Source: an uncultured Desulfobulbaceae bacterium (GTDB lineage Bacteria > Desulfobacterota > Desulfobulbia > Desulfobulbales > Desulfobulbaceae). Taken from it: DNA of 8,563 bases. Position numbers and translations under genes: made by a program. Shown here piece by piece: positions 5,734-8,563 of this stretch. The stretch is taken from positions 1 to 8,563 of the forward strand of contig CALZIH010000107.1 in the NCBI GenBank assembly GCA_945787305.1, given 5' to 3'. Positions within the stretch are counted from its first letter, which is position 1, and every line of letters starts with the position of its first letter. Under the pieces are notes generated by a model. That model was not told the DNA's origin. It saw nothing but the letters and a program-made list of their open reading frames with translations, and made no database searches.

Positions 5734-6881
5734 CACCAGGCCTCCTCGCAAATGACCAGGAATTCCTCCCAGGAGGCAGGACGCGGATTAGTCAGATTAC
5801 AGGCGTCATGCACCGCCATCTTGCAGATAGGCTCCAGGTGTTTTTTATCCTCTGCCGGCACCACCTGGTGTAGTTTGAGGGGCACATTGAAAGAAGCAAA
5901 AAAAGCTTCCAGTTTTTCAATGCCCTGTACTGCGGTATCCAAATCAGAGCCGAGACGTTTGTTAAGAACAACCCGACCGATATCCGCCATTTTGGAAGTA
6001 CAGGACGGAAGATTGAAGCGCATAACGGTGGTCAGCATAATAGGGTGGACCACACCGTGCGACATATCGAAATGGCCGCCAAGGGAATGGGCGAGGGCAT
6101 GTTCCGCCCCGAGACCGGCATTGCTGAAGGCTGTCGATGCCGCAATGGATGCTATGCTTAATTTCTCCAGTGAATCCAGAGAGCGGGTTTCTACTGCATC
6201 TTGCAGATTGCGCATGATCAGATCAATGGCTTTTAGAGATTGCGGCTCTGTAAAAGGAGAGGCAATACGAGACAGGTAGGCTTCAACGGCATGGGCCAGG
6301 GCATCAACGGCTGATTGAATGATCAGGGTTTCAGACTTGGTCCGTAAAATCAGTGGATCGACAATGGAAATATTGGGAACCAGGGTGCGGGTTATGATCG
6401 ACATTTTCACCCCTCGTTTGACATCGGTAATAATGCAAAACTGGGAAATGTCAGAGCCACTGCCAGCAGTTGTTGTAATGAAAACCATGGGTGGCAAAGG
6501 GTGCTGCACCCTGTTTGCCCCTTCATAGTCCTGTATCTTGCCGCCATTGCTGGCGATAATGGCGATGCCTTTGGCCGTATCCATTGAACTGCCGCCACCA
6601 AGGGCCATGATGACATCGGCTCCATTTTTAAGGTAGAATTCGGCCCCTTGTTCAACCTCAAAGTCTCGAGGGTTAGGCGTCACCCTTGGGTAATAAATCC
6701 AATCAATACCGGCCTCTTCAAGAATGTCCATGAGGCGTTGTACCCATCCTGCTTCTTCAATGCCGGTGTCACTGACAAGAAAAACCTTCTTCGCGCCAAG
6801 CCTGAGGGCGCACTGGCCTGCATAATTGAGACTTCCCCGACCGAAAATAATTTCAGGGATGGCAAACTTGGTTGTTTCCAT
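5733..6881 (-). CDS. Iron-containing (group III) alcohol dehydrogenase, NAD(P)-dependent
   Basis: The enzyme is predicted to interconvert an alcohol and its aldehyde or ketone with NAD(P). The 382-residue length is normal for the family. Visible features are the nucleotide-binding 'GGGSSMD' (95-101), 'TTTAGSGSD' (136-144), and the metal ligands by spacing match to E. coli FucO: Asp193 and His197 in 'AVDALAHAVEAY', His261 and His275 in 'EHALAHSLGG...SHG'. His265 matches the conserved extra histidine. All four ligands are present, so it should be active. Substrate cannot be read from sequence. Start choice: ATG 6881 has GGTGGAG seven bases upstream and gives the family's usual N-terminus (M-E-T-T-K-F-A-I-P-E); the frame extends upstream to an ATG at 6965, but that would place the start within the promoter region. 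It is the first gene of the operon, followed by kinase and regulator, and downstream of a sigma-54-type promoter. Confidence 0.95.
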   Translation of the reverse strand: METTKFAIPEIIFGRGSLNYAGQCALRLGAKKVFLVSDTGIEEAGWVQRLMDILEEAGIDWIYYPRVTPNPRDFEVEQGAEFYLKNGADVIMALGGGSSMDTAKGIAIIASNGGKIQDYEGANRVQHPLPPMVFITTTAGSGSDISQFCIITDVKRGVKMSIITRTLVPNISIVDPLILRTKSETLIIQSAVDALAHAVEAYLSRIASPFTEPQSLKAIDLIMRNLQDAVETRSLDSLEKLSIASIAASTAFSNAGLGAEHALAHSLGGHFDMSHGVVHPIMLTTVMRFNLPSCTSKMADIGRVVLNKRLGSDLDTAVQGIEKLEAFFASFNVPLKLHQVVPAEDKKHLEPICKMAVHDACNLTNPRPASWEEFLVICEEAW

Positions 6882-6964
6882 ATCAGGGCTCCACCGATTG
6901 CATCTCGCTCGGGTTTTTAAAATTGAATATAAGATAAAATTAAGAAGGGTACAGCAGCTTTTCA

Positions 6965-6980
6965 AGCACGTTTCACGCCA
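6965..6980 (-). promoter_or_regulatory. Sigma-54 (-24/-12) promoter of the alcohol dehydrogenase operon
   Basis: The minus strand reads TGGCGTG-AAAC-GTGCT. Against the consensus TGGCACG-N4-TTGCW it keeps TGGC, the following G, and TGC-T, with the invariant GG (6979-6978) and GC (6967-6966) at exact spacing; the preceding base is C, as the consensus prefers. Transcription would start near 6954, about 73 bases before the ATG. A sigma-54 activator is encoded in the same operon and putative activator sites lie upstream, both supporting the call. No good sigma-70 promoter competes. Confidence 0.68.
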
Positions 6981-7034
6981 GTAATAAATTTATTGTCATA
7001 TTGATATGTTAAGGGATGTTTTACTGCTTCGGGT

Positions 7035-7051
7035 CGGGTCATAATGACCCG
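7035..7051. promoter_or_regulatory. Activator site 1: palindrome GGGTCA-TAA-TGACCC
   Basis: CGGGTCATAATGACCCG has perfect 7-bp arms around a 3-base spacer, centred at 7043, about 89 bases upstream of the predicted start. This is a usual position for an NtrC-type enhancer site. An extra GGGTC half lies just before it at 7031-7035. Confidence 0.65.
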
Positions 7052-7138
7052 GCTGGCGTTGGTGATTATGATTTTTGAGAATTGAGTGGGGATGGTGTCG
7101 AAAGAAAAGCCTTGTGAAAGTGTGGAACAGGAACAGGT

Positions 7139-7153
7139 GGGTCATTTTGACCC
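7139..7153. promoter_or_regulatory. Activator site 2: palindrome GGGTCA-TTT-TGACCC
   Basis: The same 6-bp arms and the same 3-base spacer length as site 1, with different spacer bases, which points to selection on the arms. Centre at 7146, 103 bases from site 1 and about 192 bases upstream of the predicted start. Confidence 0.65.
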
Positions 7154-7170
7154 GGGCGACCGTGCGCTGT

Positions 7171-7185
7171 GGGGCAAAGTGACCC
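7171..7185. promoter_or_regulatory. Activator site 3: imperfect copy GGGGCA-AAG-TGACCC
   Basis: One mismatch in the left arm (GGGGCA for GGGTCA), with a perfect TGACCC right arm and the same 3-base spacer. Centre at 7178, 32 bases from site 2, which is three helical turns, so dimers at both would lie on the same DNA face. That arrangement is common for cooperative binding of NtrC-type activators. Confidence 0.55.
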
Positions 7186-7276
7186 TTTCCGTGTGTGTGC
7201 TTCACCTGCAGCAACTGCAAAGGTTTTTTTGGGGGTGGTTTTTCCAGGCGATATGCTACGGATTCCGGTCGTCAGC

Positions 7277-8563
7277 CTATGCTGTCTTTCTGTCTAGCAC
7301 TTCACGAACAGATTGTGCAAGATCACTGGTGCTGAAGGGTTTCAGGACAAACTTTGCGATGCCTATTTCTTTAGCCTTTTCTTCGGATATTAGGGCGCTA
7401 AAACCAGTGCAGAGAATTATCGGAATATCAGGTCTGATTTGCAGTACTTCTTGAGCCAGCTCTGAGCCTGAAACGTGTGGCATGGTCTGGTCTGTAAGGA
7501 TAACATCAAAACTATCAGGAGATTCCAGGAACACTTCGAGTGCTTTTACACCGCTATAATGGGTTGTCACCTTGTACCCCAACCGCTCCAATGTCTCCTG
7601 ATACATCTTGACTATAATTTCTTCGTCATCAACGACTAAAATTCGTTCGTTACCTTTAGGGAGCTGTTCTGTTTCCTCATCTTGAATTTCCTCGATTTGT
7701 TTTTCTATGGCAGGGAAATATATTTGAAACGTGCTGCCTTTACCCTGTTCGCTCTCTACCCTGATAAATCCTCCGCAATCCTGGACGATACCATGCACCA
7801 GAGCCAGGCCCATGCCACTGCCTTTTCCAACTTCTTTAGTGGTATAGAATGGCTCAAAAATATGTTTCAGTGAAGATCTGTCAATACCGCAGCCTGTATC
7901 CTTGACCATGAGTTCGATATACAATCCTTCCGGAAAGTTAGCATCAAGGATTCTGTCATTATTTCTTAACTCAACAGGGTGCAGTTTAACGGTTAAGACT
8001 CCTTTCTCGTCCTCCATGGAATGGAGGGCATTGGTGCAAAGATTGACAATAATTTGATGAATACTGGTTGGGTTTGCAATGATTGACCCACAATCAGGAT
8101 GTATTTCTTCTCGAATTTCAATGGTCGTCGGTAATGAAGCACGCATGAGCTTGAGCGCCTCTTTTATAGTGGGCGACGGTTGCAGTGGATCCAATTGCTC
8201 CGATCCCTTGCGGCTGAATGTAAGAATTTGTTTGACCAGGTGTTTGGCTCGGTTTCCTGCTTTATAAATGGCATCCAGCTCTTCAGTCACATCCTGTCCT
8301 GCCTCAATTTTTAACGTCACCAGTTGCTGATATCCAATGATGGCCGCAAGAATATTATTGAAGTCATGAGCGATACCGCCTGCCAGGGTGCCGATTGCTT
8401 CCATTTTATGGGCCTGAAAGAGTTCCTCCTCCATTTTTTTTTGGTCTGTTATGTCTTTTGCTATATGAACGGTATATCGAAATTCTCCCTCCTCGCTATA
8501 GACCGGCGAAAAAGCGACATGAAATGTTTTGTTGAGTGACTCGTGTCGAATGATGTCACTATG
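7277..8563 (-). CDS. Hybrid sensor histidine kinase with C-terminal receiver (5' end outside window)
   Basis: The minus-strand frame is open to the window edge, giving 428 visible residues; the N-terminus is missing. The first 40 residues ('FSPVYSEEGEFRYTVHIAKDIT') are the end of a PAS domain and its linker, so the internal methionine at 8434 is not the true start. Then come HisKA with His66 in 'GGIAHDFNNIL', HATPase with N box Asn178, G1 'DTGCGI' (222-227), 'FEPFYTTK' and G2 'GSGMGLAL' (248-255), and a receiver (about 306-425) with Asp312-Asp313, phosphoacceptor Asp358 in 'VILTDQTMP', Thr386 and Lys408. There is no output domain, so phosphate would pass to another protein or the receiver would tune the kinase. 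It points the same way as the dehydrogenase operon, 395 bases upstream of it. Whether it feeds into that operon's regulator is unknown. Confidence 0.93.
   Translation of the reverse strand, partial: HSDIIRHESLNKTFHVAFSPVYSEEGEFRYTVHIAKDITDQKKMEEELFQAHKMEAIGTLAGGIAHDFNNILAAIIGYQQLVTLKIEAGQDVTEELDAIYKAGNRAKHLVKQILTFSRKGSEQLDPLQPSPTIKEALKLMRASLPTTIEIREEIHPDCGSIIANPTSIHQIIVNLCTNALHSMEDEKGVLTVKLHPVELRNNDRILDANFPEGLYIELMVKDTGCGIDRSSLKHIFEPFYTTKEVGKGSGMGLALVHGIVQDCGGFIRVESEQGKGSTFQIYFPAIEKQIEEIQDEETEQLPKGNERILVVDDEEIIVKMYQETLERLGYKVTTHYSGVKALEVFLESPDSFDVILTDQTMPHVSGSELAQEVLQIRPDIPIILCTGFSALISEEKAKEIGIAKFVLKPFSTSDLAQSVREVLDRKTA

Larger units (their letters stand above)
6882..7276. other. 395-base control region between the hybrid kinase and the dehydrogenase operon
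   Basis: No gene is supported here; short frames on both strands lack ribosome sites and family resemblance. Reading in the operon's direction (minus), it holds three GGGTCA-N3-TGACCC sites, an A/T-rich segment (about 6981-7030), the -24/-12 promoter element, and a leader of about 73 bases. The A/T-rich part has one TATCAA on the minus strand (7001-7006), like the first half of an IHF site, but the second half does not match. No clear terminator for the hybrid kinase gene was found; a short hairpin TGCAG-CAA-CTGCA (7207-7219) is followed by T7 only on the plus strand. Confidence 0.6.

Noticed and set aside
5734..5751. TTG start of the kinase at 5751
   Set aside because: The strong GAGGAGG at 5741-5747 lies downstream of that TTG and is ideally placed for ATG 5733.
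5596..6279. Plus-strand frame (227 codons) spanning the kinase and dehydrogenase genes
   Set aside because: It crosses the junction of two strongly supported minus-strand genes and has no recognisable domain.
6882..6965. N-terminal extension of the dehydrogenase from an ATG at 6965
   Set aside because: It would add 28 residues not seen in the family, start inside the -24/-12 element, and ignore the well-spaced GGTGGAG before ATG 6881.
7207..7230. Plus-strand terminator (TGCAG-CAA-CTGCA followed by T7)
   Set aside because: The stem is only 5 bp, the T-run is separated from it, and no plus-strand gene precedes it.

Overview
The window is a chromosomal stretch of a Gram-negative, probably anaerobic bacterium. 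The gene set fits Desulfobacterota (sulfate reducers and relatives): a REP-associated transposase with GGGGTCAGA-type ends, NtrC/AtoC-style two-component genes, an iron-type alcohol dehydrogenase, a cytoplasmic sensor kinase whose PAS domain carries a Cys-x2-Cys-Pro motif, and moderate G+C. This is an inference from gene families; there is no rRNA or other phylogenetic marker in the window.

Left part (1-3092), plus strand: the open end of an unidentified frame; a Y1/HUH REP-associated transposase (184-879) bracketed by a perfect 10-bp inverted repeat; a 65-aa DUF1737-type protein (996-1193) with its own promoter-like sequence; a 340-base leader with several hairpins; a cysteine desulfurase resembling selenocysteine lyase (1537-2676); and a 74-aa four-cysteine zinc-ribbon-like orphan (2868-3092), preceded by two abutting perfect palindromes.

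Right part (3203-8563), minus strand: a tight three-gene operon read from right to left. It encodes an iron-containing alcohol dehydrogenase (6881-5733), a soluble PAS histidine kinase (5733-4537) and a sigma-54-dependent response regulator (4540-3203). The junctions are TGATG and ATGA, so translation is probably coupled. Upstream of the dehydrogenase lies a sigma-54-type -24/-12 promoter (6965-6980). Farther upstream are three copies of GGGTCA-N3-TGACCC (two perfect, one with a single mismatch), centred about 89, 192 and 224 bases before the predicted transcription start. This is the layout expected of an enhancer-dependent promoter. The simplest reading is that the operon's own regulator binds these sites, so the enzyme, its sensor and its activator form one self-amplifying switch. 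At the right edge is an incomplete hybrid kinase (PAS-HisKA-HATPase-REC), same direction, separated from the operon by this control region.

The most interesting item is the alcohol dehydrogenase/two-component operon with its visible control array. The ligand is not evident from sequence. The window holds no CRISPR array, tRNA or rRNA that I could recognise.
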